NCBI RefSeq assembly: GCF_026261605.1
Contig: NZ_CP102486.1
Coordinates: forward strand, 1,116,001-1,180,000
Length of the DNA: 64,000 bases
Direction: 5' to 3'
From: Dechloromonas sp. A34
GTDB lineage: Bacteria; Pseudomonadota; Gammaproteobacteria; Burkholderiales; Rhodocyclaceae
Notes under the pieces: generated by a model
The model's input: the letters and a program-made list of their open reading frames with translations, nothing else
The model's database searches: none
Told to the model about the DNA's origin: nothing
Shown here: positions 40,640 through 50,319 of the stretch, in pieces
Numbering within the stretch: position 1 is the stretch's first letter
Layout: each line of letters opens with the position of its first letter
Translations under genes and position numbers: made by a program

Positions 40640-42694
40640 TTACGCCGCAATCATACCGCTATGCCGGAGCAGTGCGTCGACACTGGGTTCGCGGCCGCGG
40701 AAGGCCTTGAAGGAGTCGATGGCTGGACGCGAGCCGCCGACCGCGAGGATCTCGTCGAGGAAGCGCCGGCCGGTCGTGGCGTCGAACGGATCGCCGGCTT
40801 CCTCGAAGGCGGCATAGGCATCGGCCGACAGCACTTCCGCCCACTTGTAGCTGAAATAGCCGGCGCCGTAACCGCCGCCGAAAATGTGCGAGAAGCTGTT
40901 CGGGAAGCGGTGCCATTCCGGCGGGATGAGCACGGCGACTTCCTTGCGCACTTCGCCCAGCAGGTCCATCACGCTGTGCGGACCGGCCGGGTCGAAGCCG
41001 GCGTGCAGCAGCATGTCGAACAGCGAGAACTCGATCTGGCGCACCGCCATCATGCCGCTTTGGAAATTCTTGGCAGCCAGCATCTTGTCGAACAGTTCGC
41101 GCGGCAGGTGGGCGCCGCTATCGACATGGGCGGTCATGCCTTCGACGACCTCCCACTCCCAGCAATAGTTTTCCATGAACTGCGAAGGTAGCTCGACGGC
41201 ATCCCACTCGACGCCATGGATGCCGGAAACGCCGAGTTCCTCGCCGCGGGTCAGCAGATGGTGCAGGCCGTGGCCGGTTTCGTGGAAGAGCGTGGTGACT
41301 TCGTCGTGGGTGAAGGTGGCGGGCTTGTCGCCGACCGGGCGCGAGAAGTTGCAGTTCAGGTAGGCGATCGGCTTCTGAATGCCGCCGGTGGTACGCCGCC
41401 GGGAGCGGGCTTCGTCCATCCAGGCGCCGCCGCGCTTGGTTTCGCGGGCGTAGAGATCGAGGTAGAACTGGCCGACCAGATCGCCGGCCGGGGATTCCAG
41501 CCGGTAGAAACGGACGTCCTCGTGCCAGACCGGCGCGCTGTCCGGCTTGACCTTGACGTTGAACAGGCTCTCGATGACCTTGAACAGGCCGCCCAGCACT
41601 TTGGGTTCGGTGAAGTACTGCTTCACTTCCTGTTCCGAGAAGGCATAGCGCTTCTGCAACAGCTTTTCCGAAACGTAGGCGGCATCCCAGGGCTGGAAAT
41701 CGGCGAGGCCGAGTTCGTCCTTGGCGAAGGCGCGCAGTTCGGCGATGTCCTTGGCGGCGAAGGGTTTGGCCTTGGCCGCCAGTTCGCGCAGGAAGGCGAG
41801 TACTTGTTCCGGCGTATCGGCCATCTTGGGCGCGAGCGAGACTTCGGCGAAATTCTTGTAGCCGAGCATCTGTGCATCTTCGCGGCGCAGTTCCAGCATG
41901 CGCTGGATGATCGGCGTGTTGTCCCATTCCGGCTTGCTCGAGCCGTCGTGGAATTCGGCGGCGCGGGTGGCGTAGGCGCGGTACATTCGGGCGCGCAGTT
42001 CGCGGTTGTCGGCGTACTGCATGACCGGGCCGTAGGAGGGAGCGTGCAGGCTGAAGCGCCAGCCGGCGACGCCGGCCTTTTCGGCGGCGGTGCGGGCGGC
42101 TTCGATGGCGTCGGCGGGCAGACCGGAAAGCAGCGCTTCGTCGGTGATCACTTCGGCGAAGGCGTTGGTGGCATCGAGCACGTTTTCCGAGAACTTGGCG
42201 GAGAGTTGCGACAACTCCTCCATGATCGCCTGGAAGCGCGGTTTCTGATCTTCCGGCAATTCGGCGCCGCTCAGGCGGAAGTCGCGCACCTCGTTGTCGA
42301 CGACCTTCTTCTGTTCGACGGAGAGGGTGGCGTATTCGGCGCTGGCGCGCAGCGCCTTGTATTTCTCGAACAGCTTCAGGTTCTGACCGAGTTCGGCGTA
42401 GAAGCGCGAGACCTCGGGCAGCATCTCGTTGTAGGCCTCGCGCCAGGCCGGCACGTCGTTGACCGAGTGCAGGTGGCCAACGATGCCCCAGGCTCGACCG
42501 AAGGGTTCCAGGCCATCGGCCAGCGCCCCGGCAAAATCCCGCCAGGTGGCCGGGGTGGCGTCGGCGGTCAGACGCTCGACCAACTCGCGGCCGGCGATTA
42601 ACAGCGATTCGATGGCCGGTTTGACATGTTCCGGTTGAACGGTGTCGAAACGTGGCAGGTCGGAGAAGTCGAGCAGGGGATTGACGGTCGTCAT
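40640..42694 (-). CDS. prlC: Oligopeptidase A (M3 metallopeptidase)
   Basis: PrlC degrades short peptides, including cleaved signal peptides, in the cytoplasm. The 684-residue length fits the M3 family. The zinc motif is in FHETGHGLHHLL near residue 470, with further ligand and substrate motifs in SQFMENYCWE and HIFGGGYGAGYFSYKWAE. Its minus-strand neighbour downstream is the DUF4124 gene, 23 bases away. Confidence 0.95.
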   Translation of the reverse strand: MTTVNPLLDFSDLPRFDTVQPEHVKPAIESLLIAGRELVERLTADATPATWRDFAGALADGLEPFGRAWGIVGHLHSVNDVPAWREAYNEMLPEVSRFYAELGQNLKLFEKYKALRASAEYATLSVEQKKVVDNEVRDFRLSGAELPEDQKPRFQAIMEELSQLSAKFSENVLDATNAFAEVITDEALLSGLPADAIEAARTAAEKAGVAGWRFSLHAPSYGPVMQYADNRELRARMYRAYATRAAEFHDGSSKPEWDNTPIIQRMLELRREDAQMLGYKNFAEVSLAPKMADTPEQVLAFLRELAAKAKPFAAKDIAELRAFAKDELGLADFQPWDAAYVSEKLLQKRYAFSEQEVKQYFTEPKVLGGLFKVIESLFNVKVKPDSAPVWHEDVRFYRLESPAGDLVGQFYLDLYARETKRGGAWMDEARSRRRTTGGIQKPIAYLNCNFSRPVGDKPATFTHDEVTTLFHETGHGLHHLLTRGEELGVSGIHGVEWDAVELPSQFMENYCWEWEVVEGMTAHVDSGAHLPRELFDKMLAAKNFQSGMMAVRQIEFSLFDMLLHAGFDPAGPHSVMDLLGEVRKEVAVLIPPEWHRFPNSFSHIFGGGYGAGYFSYKWAEVLSADAYAAFEEAGDPFDATTGRRFLDEILAVGGSRPAIDSFKAFRGREPSVDALLRHSGMIAA

Positions 42695-42715
42695 TTTTAT
42701 ATTCCGGGCAAGAAA

Positions 42716-42739
42716 AACGGGCGGTCCAGGCCGCCCGTT
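42716..42739 (-). terminator. Terminator after the DUF2189 gene
   Basis: A 9-bp stem (42716-42724 with 42731-42739) is followed on the minus strand by TTTTTC. It lies between the DUF2189 stop and the prlC start and so ends the upstream minus-strand unit. Confidence 0.8.
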
Positions 42740-42758
42740 GGATCTGGGGGCATAACCC

Positions 42759-43532
42759 TCATTCTACAAGCTCTCGGTAGGCATGCCACGAGGCGTGGCC
42801 GAGGATTGGCATGATCAGGATCAGACCGAACAACAAAGTGGCAAATCCGGTCAGCGTCAGCGTGACGATCAGCGCCGCCCACAGCAGGAGTGGCCCGGCA
42901 TTGGCAATGCAGGCATCGAGGCTGGTCATCATCGCCGTGACGATGTCGCTGTCGCGGTCGAGCATCATCGGTACCGCGACCACGGCCAGCGCGAAGACGA
43001 CCAAGGCCAGCAGCGCGCCCAAGGCGAACCAGACGACGACGAAGGCACCATGTTCGCCGCTGAGGACGACCTCCTTGAGAAAGGCGCCGCTGTCGAGGTC
43101 GCTGCTCGCACCGAGCAGGGCAAAGGCGACGGCTGAAAAGCGCTCCCAGAGAATGGCGGTTAGTCCGAGGAAGAGGCCGAAAAAAGCCAGCGACTGGCCG
43201 CTGCGCCGGAAGCAGCGGAGCGAGTCGATGAACATGATCTTCTCGCCCCTGGCGGTGCGCCGGCTCAATTCGTAGAGTCCGGCGGCCAGTAGCGGGGCAA
43301 CCAGAAAGAAGCCGGAAATCGCGACGCTGACCAGATGGGGATGGCGAATGATCGACAGCAGGATCAGGTCGCCAGCAAGAGCGAATAGCGTTCCGTAGGC
43401 TAGCGAGGGCAGAGGATTGGCTTGCAGATCACGCCAACCGGACTGCAACCAGAAGAAAGGCCGCTTCCAGCTGATCTGGCGAATGGTCGGCAAGGACGCG
43501 CCGGCTTGGCGAAAATTCTGGATTGGTCTCAT
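42759..43532 (-). CDS. DUF2189 membrane protein
   Basis: The product (257 residues from ATG 43532) has about six hydrophobic segments and the DUF2189 pattern: a soluble N terminus with QSGWRDLQANPLPSLAYG, and a C terminus ending GHASWHAYRELVE. The family is widespread in Alpha- and Betaproteobacteria and has no assigned function. The start at 43532 is preceded by GGGAGG; an upstream in-frame ATG at 43577 lacks one. It lies 71 bases after purC. Confidence 0.85.
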   Translation of the reverse strand: MRPIQNFRQAGASLPTIRQISWKRPFFWLQSGWRDLQANPLPSLAYGTLFALAGDLILLSIIRHPHLVSVAISGFFLVAPLLAAGLYELSRRTARGEKIMFIDSLRCFRRSGQSLAFFGLFLGLTAILWERFSAVAFALLGASSDLDSGAFLKEVVLSGEHGAFVVVWFALGALLALVVFALAVVAVPMMLDRDSDIVTAMMTSLDACIANAGPLLLWAALIVTLTLTGFATLLFGLILIMPILGHASWHAYRELVE

Positions 43533-43603
43533 TGCAGCCTCCCGACAGCGGTGCGGACCAATCTTGGACCCGGCCATGGCGGCCGGGTTCCTTTGTTAGC
43601 TGC

Positions 43604-44536
43604 TTACAGCGTCTTGCCGGTCAGCCGCTCGTAGGCCTCGATGTACTTGGCGCTGGTGCGGGCGATGACATCGGCCGGCAGCTTGGGGCCGGGCGCCTTC
43701 TTGCCCCAGTCCAGGGTTTCCAGGTAGTCGCGGACGAACTGCTTGTCGTAGGACGGCGGGTTCTTGCCTTCCTCGTACTGGTCGGCCGGCCAGAAACGCG
43801 AGGAGTCCGGGGTCAGGGCCTCGTCGATCAGGTGCAGGGTGCCGGCGGCGTCGATGCCGAACTCGAACTTGGTGTCGGCGATGATGATGCCGCGGCCCTT
43901 GGCGTAGGCGCAGGCTTCTTCGTAGAGGCGGATGGCGGCGATGCGGGCTTCATCGGCCAGTTGGGCGCCGTTCTTGCCGGTGCCAGCCAGGGCTTCGGCC
44001 AGGTCGGCAGCACAGTTGGCCTGGGCGACGGCGAAGGAGACGTTTTCGTCATGATCGCCGACGGCAGCCTTGGTCGCCGGCGTGAAGATCGGGGCAGGCA
44101 GTTTCTGCGCCATTTTCAGGCCGGTGGGCAGGGCGATGCCGCAGATGGCGCCGGTTTCCTGGTAGTCCTTCCAGCCCGAACCGATCACGTACCCGCGAAC
44201 CACCGCCTCGATCGGCAGCGGCCGCAGGCGCTTGACGACGACGGCGCGGCCGCGGACCTGCTCGCGCTCGTTCTCGGCGACGACGGATTCGGGATCGATG
44301 CCGGTCAGCTGGTTGGGCACGATGTGGCCGAGCTTCGCGAACCAGAAATCGGCGACGGCGGTCAGCACTTCGCCCTTGCGCGGAATCGGGTCGGGCAGGA
44401 TGACGTCGAAGGCCGACAGGCGGTCGGTGGTGACGATCAGCAGCTTGTCGGCGTCTACGGCGTAGATGTCGCGGACCTTGCCCTTGGAGAGCAGCGGCAG
44501 GCTGGTGATGGACGACTGGTAAAGAGGAGTGGTCAC
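43604..44536 (-). CDS. purC: SAICAR synthase
   Basis: PurC (phosphoribosylaminoimidazole-succinocarboxamide synthase) condenses CAIR with aspartate using ATP. The 310-residue product begins [17 protein letters not shown] and contains the family motifs [24 protein letters not shown] and [12 protein letters not shown]. Its length matches the longer, yeast-like class common in Betaproteobacteria. It lies 36 bases downstream of the DUF3422 gene. Confidence 0.96.
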   Translation of the reverse strand: MTTPLYQSSITSLPLLSKGKVRDIYAVDADKLLIVTTDRLSAFDVILPDPIPRKGEVLTAVADFWFAKLGHIVPNQLTGIDPESVVAENEREQVRGRAVVVKRLRPLPIEAVVRGYVIGSGWKDYQETGAICGIALPTGLKMAQKLPAPIFTPATKAAVGDHDENVSFAVAQANCAADLAEALAGTGKNGAQLADEARIAAIRLYEEACAYAKGRGIIIADTKFEFGIDAAGTLHLIDEALTPDSSRFWPADQYEEGKNPPSYDKQFVRDYLETLDWGKKAPGPKLPADVIARTSAKYIEAYERLTGKTL

Positions 44537-44572
44537 GGCAATGATCCCGAAAGCAAAGGGGTGGATTATAAA

Positions 44573-45886
44573 TTAATGCGCGCCACCTTCTTCGGCGGTG
44601 AGCTTTTTGCGCATGCGATGGGTGCCCCAGGCGACGACCCCGGCGATCACCGGAATCGAAATGGCGGTGAGGACGTCAGGCGAGAGATGGTGCAGATCCT
44701 TGGTGCCCTTGGCCAGGTATTGCACCAGTTGCGAGCCGTAATAGGTGAGCACGACTACCGACAGGCCTTCGACGGTTTCCTGCAGACGCAGTTGCAGCCG
44801 GGCGCGGCGGTTCATCTGCGAGAGCAGTTCCTGGTTCTGGCGCTCGAGTTCGATATCGACCCGGGTGCGCAGCAACTGGCTGTTGCGGGCGACGCGGCCG
44901 GACAGTTCCTCCTGGCGGCGGCTGATCGCCTCGCAGGTCGCCATCGCCGGCACCAGCCGGCGCTGCATGAATTCGTCGATGGTCGGCAGGCCGGGGATGC
45001 GGATTTCACGCAGTTCGGCGATGCGCTGGGCGACCAGGCCGTGGTAGGCGTTGGCCGCGCCGAAGCGGAAGGTGGTGCGGGCGACCGAGTGTTCGACCTC
45101 GGCGGCGAGTTTGGAGAGGGTGGCCAGCACCATGCGTTCGTCTTCCGGCGAGTGGGCCTGACCGATGTTGTCCATCAGCTCGGCCAGCTTCTTCTCGGCG
45201 CCGAACAGCCAGCCGCTGACTTCCTTGGCGACCGGCAGGCCGAGCAGCGCCATCATCCGGTAGGTCTCGATCTCGACCAGGCGCTGCACGGTGCGCCCGG
45301 CCTGGCGCTGGGTCATGCCGGCATCGAGCACGAGGAAACGCGAGAAGCCGTTGTCGATCTTGAAGTCGGTGAACACCCAGGCGTTGCCGTCGGCGATCTG
45401 CGAAGCGACCATCTGGCGGCCGCTCGGGTTGAGCTTGGCGAGCACTGATTCCGGGCTCAGTTCAGTCGTCGGGCGCAGCTCGACATGGGTGGCGACGATC
45501 AGCTTGCCGGGAATCGCCGCCAGCCAGTCCGGGTGCACGGCGTCGAAGGCGGTGGCGTCCGGATCGAGCGTCTCGCCGGCAGGCAGCGGGCGGAAGAAGG
45601 TGTAGGTCGAAAACTCGGTATGCATCTCCCAGCGCAGCCGGAAGGAGCCGGCATCGATCATCTGGTGCGCCTCGGAGCTTTCGATGGCGTTGCAGACCTG
45701 CGACTGGGTCAGCCGCGTCAGGTTGGCGCGTTCCTCGTCGACGTGGCTGCGGGCGCGCTTGAACACCAGTTGCGAGACGAGCAGCGGCCCCTGCAATGGA
45801 GTCGGCGGGCGGGCGTGGAACTCGTTGTTGAGGCGTTGCCGCAGCGGATGTTCTTCCAGTTCGGCAATCGTGAATCGCGGGTGCAT
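44573..45886 (-). CDS. DUF3422 family membrane-anchored protein
   Basis: This 437-residue protein matches the DUF3422 pattern: a soluble N-terminal domain starting HPLRQRLNNEFHARPP, a central helical region with coiled-coil features (about residues 285-370) and two hydrophobic segments near the C terminus (about 375-420). The family has no established function. It is codirectional with purC (downstream) and cbbR (upstream, 53 bp). Nothing here suggests a Calvin-cycle role other than position. Confidence 0.82.
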   Translation of the reverse strand: MHPRFTIAELEEHPLRQRLNNEFHARPPTPLQGPLLVSQLVFKRARSHVDEERANLTRLTQSQVCNAIESSEAHQMIDAGSFRLRWEMHTEFSTYTFFRPLPAGETLDPDATAFDAVHPDWLAAIPGKLIVATHVELRPTTELSPESVLAKLNPSGRQMVASQIADGNAWVFTDFKIDNGFSRFLVLDAGMTQRQAGRTVQRLVEIETYRMMALLGLPVAKEVSGWLFGAEKKLAELMDNIGQAHSPEDERMVLATLSKLAAEVEHSVARTTFRFGAANAYHGLVAQRIAELREIRIPGLPTIDEFMQRRLVPAMATCEAISRRQEELSGRVARNSQLLRTRVDIELERQNQELLSQMNRRARLQLRLQETVEGLSVVVLTYYGSQLVQYLAKGTKDLHHLSPDVLTAISIPVIAGVVAWGTHRMRKKLTAEEGGAH

Positions 45887-45939
45887 GGCAGATGAGGACG
45901 GGGTTGGTTGGCGCGGAACGGCTGCGCGGATTCTAGCAT

Positions 45940-46896
45940 TCAGGCGCTGGCGGCTTCGCTCCGCCGCAGGTAGCGGTCGAATTCCTGCGTCAAACCGGGG
46001 GCGGCGTGCTCGAGCAGGAAACTGCGGAACTTCTGGCCGGCCGGCAGCAGGCGTTTGCTGTTCATGTGCACGACATACCAGGTGCGCTCGATCGGCGTGC
46101 CGATCACGTCGAGCAAGCTGATTTCGCTGGTCTTCAGCTCCAGCGGCAGGGTATGCAGCGAGAGCAGGCTGACGCCCATGCCGGCCATCACCGCCTGCTT
46201 GATCGTTTCGTTGCTGCCCATGCTGATCGTGCGGGCCGGCGTGAACAGGTGGTTCTTGAACATTTCCTCGGCGACCCGCCGCGAGCCCGAGCCTTCCTCG
46301 CGCAAGAGGAAGGTTTCCTGCCGCAATTCGTGCATGTCGAAGCGCCGGGCCTCGCGCAGCGGATGGTCGGCCGGCGCGATCAGCACGTAGGGGTGGCTGG
46401 CCATCGGCTCGGCATGGGCATCGATCTCGACCGGGATGCGGCCCATGACGGCGAGGTCGATGGCGTTGTCCTGCAGTTTCTGGAGCAGCGCCTCGCGGTT
46501 ACCGACGGTGAACTGCACCTCGACCCCGGGATGGTCCTGCGAAAACTTGGCGAGCAGCTTGGGCATGAAGTATTTGGCGGTACTGACCAGGCCGACCGAC
46601 AACTGGCCGACCTCGGCACCGAGCAGGCCCTGCAGGTTGGCCTCGGCATCCTTGATTTCGCCGAGCACGCGCAGCGCGTGGTGGACCAGCATCTCGCCAG
46701 CCTCGGTCAGCGCGACGCCGCGCCCCATGCGCTCGAACAGCGGCAGGCCGACGTTTTCCTCGAGTTGCTTCAACTGCATCGAAATCGCCGGCGGCGTTAG
46801 GTGCAATTCCTCGGCGGCACGGGCATAGCTCAGGTGGCGGGCGGCGACCACGAAGATCTGCAACTGGCGTAGGGTTAGGGTGCGGATGAAGTTCAT
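45940..46896 (-). CDS. cbbR: LysR-type regulator CbbR
   Basis: CbbR activates Calvin-cycle operons in response to metabolites such as RuBP or NADPH. The 318-residue product begins with the CbbR-like LRQLQIFVVAARHLSYARAAEELHLTPPAIS winged helix (read here in two parts: LRQLQIFVVAARHLSY and ARAAEELHLTPPAIS), followed by a substrate-binding domain. It lies upstream-to-downstream with cbbM on the same strand, separated by a 560-bp palindromic element, and about 4 kb from the cbbF operon. The name rests on sequence style plus context. Confidence 0.88.
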   Translation of the reverse strand: MNFIRTLTLRQLQIFVVAARHLSYARAAEELHLTPPAISMQLKQLEENVGLPLFERMGRGVALTEAGEMLVHHALRVLGEIKDAEANLQGLLGAEVGQLSVGLVSTAKYFMPKLLAKFSQDHPGVEVQFTVGNREALLQKLQDNAIDLAVMGRIPVEIDAHAEPMASHPYVLIAPADHPLREARRFDMHELRQETFLLREEGSGSRRVAEEMFKNHLFTPARTISMGSNETIKQAVMAGMGVSLLSLHTLPLELKTSEISLLDVIGTPIERTWYVVHMNSKRLLPAGQKFRSFLLEHAAPGLTQEFDRYLRRSEAASA

Positions 46897-46963
46897 GTTC
46901 AGGGGGGCTTCGATTTGGTGGGGGTTTGGTAAGTTTTAGTTTAACGCTGTTGGGTGGTTAATT

Positions 46964-47525
46964 GGCTTGGGTTTCCGCCTTGCTGGCGGGCGTACTTTCT
47001 TTTGTGTGGCCAAAAGAAAGTAGCCAAAGAAAAGGCCACCCCTGGGTCGGTGCCGGGCTACGCCCGGTTCCCTGCGCTACTCGAAACGCCGGGCGGCTGC
47101 GGAACTCGGGGCTGCGCCCCTCAAACAGTCCTCGCCGACTGCCCCCGGCGCTTCTGCGTTGCTCGGCACCTCTCAAGGGGCCCGGAAAAACGAGCCGTGG
47201 TGAAACGGTGGCACGGTCATTCCCGCGCAGGCGGGAATCCATGTATGAGACTGGACTCCCGCCTATGCGGGAGTGACGGTTGGCCCGGGATGTTTTTGAC
47301 TTCGGGTCCCCGTGTGGAGCGCCGAGCAACGGAGCTGCTGGCGGAGAAAGGGCGAGGACTGTCTGAGGCCCGTAGGGCCGAGTTCCGCAGCCCCCGCCAG
47401 TAGCGAGTAGCGCAGGGGAGTCGGCGCAGCCGACCGCGTAACCCGGGGTCGCCTTCTTTTTGGCTACTTTTTCTTGGCGAAGCAAGAAAAAGTACGCCCG
47501 CCAACAAGGCGGAACCCCAAGCTCA
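46964..47525. repeat. Long imperfect palindromic element between cbbR and cbbM
   Basis: This fills most of the 702-bp gene-free gap at 46897-47598. The left arm (about 46964-47240) and the right arm (about 47245-47525) are diverged inverted copies: both ends carry a TTCCGCCTTG(C/T)TGGCGGGCGTACTTT-type sequence (quoted in part: GGCGGGCGTACTTT), then AAAGTAGCCAAA, CTGCGCTACTCG, GGCTGCGGAACTCGG and CAGTCCTCGCC in the same order. The centre holds a short hairpin family with ATTCCCGCGCAGGCGGGAAT. Frames open on both strands encode mirror-image peptides and are not considered genes. Confidence 0.85.
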
Positions 47526-47598
47526 TCAACAGGAAAATAACCATGATTAACGGGCGGTACCGCTCTTGCCTAACCAGCTACCGCCCCACCGAGAACGG

Positions 47599-48978
47599 TT
47601 ACGCCGCCGGCCGCAACTTATGCCGCCACCCCGGATAAAGCTTGTCCGCATCCTGCGGGAACGACTCGAAGGCCCGCGCAAATTCGTAATGATCACGCGC
47701 CCAATCCACCGGATCGGCCCCGGCCTTCCAGCAGTCGTAGGCCTGGCGCAGCGAGCGAGCCCCGGCCGCCGGCGAATCGATGTGGCCGTAGGCGCCGCCG
47801 CCGGCCGTGTTGATCACGTTGCCGTGGCCGAGGTTGTCGAAGAAACCCGGCAGGCGCAGGGCGTTCATGCCCCCCGAGATGATCGGCGTCGTCGGCCGCA
47901 TGCCGTACCACTCCTGGTGGTAGGCCGGGCCGCTATAGCTGTCGCGCTCGATGATGTAGGCGCAGGCGCGGTCGTCCTTGTCGCCTTCCATCTTGCCGTA
48001 GCCCATGGTCCCGACATGGATGCCGGAAGCGCCCTGCAGGCGGCTCATCTTGGCCAGCACGTAGGCGGTGTAGCCGCGCTTCGAGGAGGGCGAGGTGACG
48101 GCGCCGTGGCCGGCGCGGTGGTAATGCAGGTACTGGTTGGGGTACTGCCGGCGGGCGGTGGTGATCATGCCCGGGCCGCCGACATAGCCATCGACCAGGA
48201 AAGCCAGCTTGTCGGCATCGGGGCCGAAGGCGGCGAGGGCGAAATCGGCGCGGGCGCACATCTCGTAATGGTCGTCGGCCGTGATGTTCATCGAGAACAG
48301 CTTGGCCTCGCCGGTTTCGTCCATTGCCCGTTTCATCGCGTCATAGACCAGCGGGATGGTTTTGCGCAGCGGTGCGAAGGTCTGGTTGCCCTGCGGCTCG
48401 TCGTTCTTGATGAAATCGCCGCCCAGCCAGAACTGGTAGGCGGCCTCGGCGAAGGGTTCGGGGCGCAGGCCGAGCTTGGGCTTGATGATGGTGCCGGAGA
48501 TATAGCCGCCGTCCTTGACCGGCCGGCCGAGGATGCGCCACAGCGTGCTGATGTCCGTCGCCGGCCCGTCGAACAGCTCGATGGCGCGGCGCGGCATGTG
48601 GAAGTCGTACATCTTGGCATGCTCGATGTCGCCCATGCCCTGGTTGTTGCCGATGGTCAGCGTCAGGAAGGAGGCCATCATCATCCGGCCATCGGTGATG
48701 TTGCGGTCGAAGAGGTCGAGCGGGTAGGCGATGCGCATGTCCTCGCTGGCCTCGTCGATTTGGTAAACCAGCGCATCGACGCCCTTGGTGAAATCGTCAG
48801 TGGTGCACACCTCGACATTGGTCCCGGTCGAGGACTCGGCGGCGAAGTGGGCGGCAGCCTCGAGGTAGCCGTGGCCGGGCTTCGGTTTCATCTTGTAGGC
48901 GCACAGAATGTGGCGGCCGCCGGCGATCAGGTCGGCTTCCTTCAGGCTCAGGTCGGCGTAACGCTTGCTTTGGTCCAT
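47599..48978 (-). CDS. cbbM: Ribulose-bisphosphate carboxylase, form II
   Basis: This is the homodimer-type RuBisCO that fixes CO2 onto ribulose bisphosphate. The 459-residue product aligns without gaps to Rhodospirillum numbering at the active site: K166 in IIKPKLG, and K191, D193, E194 in GGDFIKNDE (carbamylation and Mg2+ site). The loop-6 lysine lies in [12 protein letters not shown] near residue 329. A ribosome site AGGAGAG precedes the ATG. No small subunit, CbbQ or CbbO gene is next to it. Confidence 0.98.
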   Translation of the reverse strand: MDQSKRYADLSLKEADLIAGGRHILCAYKMKPKPGHGYLEAAAHFAAESSTGTNVEVCTTDDFTKGVDALVYQIDEASEDMRIAYPLDLFDRNITDGRMMMASFLTLTIGNNQGMGDIEHAKMYDFHMPRRAIELFDGPATDISTLWRILGRPVKDGGYISGTIIKPKLGLRPEPFAEAAYQFWLGGDFIKNDEPQGNQTFAPLRKTIPLVYDAMKRAMDETGEAKLFSMNITADDHYEMCARADFALAAFGPDADKLAFLVDGYVGGPGMITTARRQYPNQYLHYHRAGHGAVTSPSSKRGYTAYVLAKMSRLQGASGIHVGTMGYGKMEGDKDDRACAYIIERDSYSGPAYHQEWYGMRPTTPIISGGMNALRLPGFFDNLGHGNVINTAGGGAYGHIDSPAAGARSLRQAYDCWKAGADPVDWARDHYEFARAFESFPQDADKLYPGWRHKLRPAA

Positions 48979-49070
48979 CGTGTCTCTCCTTTGGTGTGCG
49001 GAAGGCGTGCTGCGATGGAGTGAATGCTAGGGGGCGTTATAGGTAAATAAAAGTCAAAGATTTTTATTGG

Positions 49071-49094
49071 ATTAGTCAGCTATCGATTATCGAT
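49071..49094 (-). promoter_or_regulatory. AT-rich control region upstream of cbbM
   Basis: This stretch, about 95-115 bp before the cbbM start, carries two ATCGAT palindromes (49082-49087 and 49089-49094) next to CTGACTAAT (minus strand, 49071-49079). The related string CTGACTATT occurs upstream of cbbF at 51132-51140. A CbbR site is possible; no direct proof is visible. Confidence 0.35.
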
Positions 49095-49240
49095 GGCTTG
49101 CTCCAATTGGTGACTCAGGTGGCCGGGTTCGAGAAGAAGGAGGTTGATATTCCATATGGTTCTGGGCACGATGTTGGGATCAATAAATGGCCTCAACCTC
49201 TGCGGCTGCCCTACCCAAAATTACTGTGCAGTAACTGTAT

Positions 49241-50251
49241 ATGGTCAAATTTTTCGCGCTTCTTCTCGCTGCTATCGGATTCTTAATGCTTGGATTAGGG
49301 CTAGCCCTGATGCACGAGCATCCCGCTATGTTGGCGCTCGGGGTTGCCGGAGCCGCCATAACCTATTTTGCTTACTCTATGAATAGGGGGCGCGAGAAAT
49401 CTCTTATAGCGCAGCATGACAAAGAAATAGTGCGTCGGAGCGAGGCTCTAGCGAAGACTCCTTGGGAAAATGGAAAATCCCTGGAGGTAAGAACCGGCAG
49501 TGCCAAGTTTTTGATTGCATTGCTAATGCTCGCCGCAAGCGTTTTGTTTGCTTACTCTTCAGCATCCGCAACTGAACCCAGATGGGGAGTGTTTGTGGGA
49601 AGCGTCTTGTTCTCCGCTGTCGTGCTATTTTCTGTAGTTCGATTACTGCCCGGCATGGCGAAACCGGCACTAGTGCTCAGCAACCGAGGTTTCCAAACTC
49701 CATTGCACGGAACTGTTCCATGGCGTGAGGTTGACGGAATAAATCTTCAACAGATCGCGCTGCGAGGCAGCACAACCAATACTCTGAATTTTCGAGTTGA
49801 AAACTATGCCGAAGGCGCTGACTGCATTCACTGGACGGAGCGGTTATTGGCGGTTTTTGGACTTGGCGTTCTAAAACGCAAAGTCGTCGTCGTCTTGTTG
49901 AATGGTGCAAGCGAAAAGCCGGAGACTGTTTACGCAATCGCAAGGTTCCTTTGGCAACAAAATACAGGCATGAACCATGAGTGGAACCCGATGTTCTCGA
50001 ATGAGTTCAATCAGGCAGCGCGGCGAGTTCATGAGTTTAGGAATCGTTACAAAGACCCAGATGCATCCGCTGCAGGCCTGCTCAGTGAACCGGACAAGGC
50101 ACTTAAGGAATTGGAACAATTTCGTCAGGACATGGACACCGTAAACTCGGAACGACGGCGCACCATAAGCAAAATCAATTGGATGGTGGCACTCAGCATA
50201 TTGGGCATTGTTGCCACATTTCTTTGGCCTGTAGTGAAGCGGCATATTTAG
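49241..50251 (+). CDS. Hypothetical multi-pass membrane protein
   Basis: The 336-residue product is not recognised. It has two N-terminal hydrophobic segments (about residues 3-22 and 29-45), a second pair near 82-100 and 107-127, a soluble basic middle with VPWREVDGI (reminiscent of bacterial PH-like domains), a charged helical stretch near 275-310 and a final membrane segment near 313-330. Codon use is more AT-rich than the flanking cbb genes, suggesting foreign or recent origin. It is divergent from cbbM. Confidence 0.72.
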   Translation: MVKFFALLLAAIGFLMLGLGLALMHEHPAMLALGVAGAAITYFAYSMNRGREKSLIAQHDKEIVRRSEALAKTPWENGKSLEVRTGSAKFLIALLMLAASVLFAYSSASATEPRWGVFVGSVLFSAVVLFSVVRLLPGMAKPALVLSNRGFQTPLHGTVPWREVDGINLQQIALRGSTTNTLNFRVENYAEGADCIHWTERLLAVFGLGVLKRKVVVVLLNGASEKPETVYAIARFLWQQNTGMNHEWNPMFSNEFNQAARRVHEFRNRYKDPDASAAGLLSEPDKALKELEQFRQDMDTVNSERRRTISKINWMVALSILGIVATFLWPVVKRHI

Positions 50252-50319
50252 CTGATGGGCCGCTTCCCAGAAGGCTGGTCCGTCAGTTCAGGGCACGAAG
50301 TGCCCTTTCCGCCCGAAAC

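Noticed and set aside
47210..47290. CRISPR-like repeats around the central hairpin and at 55243-55336
   Set aside because: Only one or two palindromic units, no regular spacers and no cas genes.
46954..47485. Overlapping frames on both strands in the cbbR-cbbM gap (149 and 175 codons)
   Set aside because: They encode mirror-like peptides, with HSR(A/I)GG(N/S)P strings that arise from translated palindromic repeats; no credible protein.
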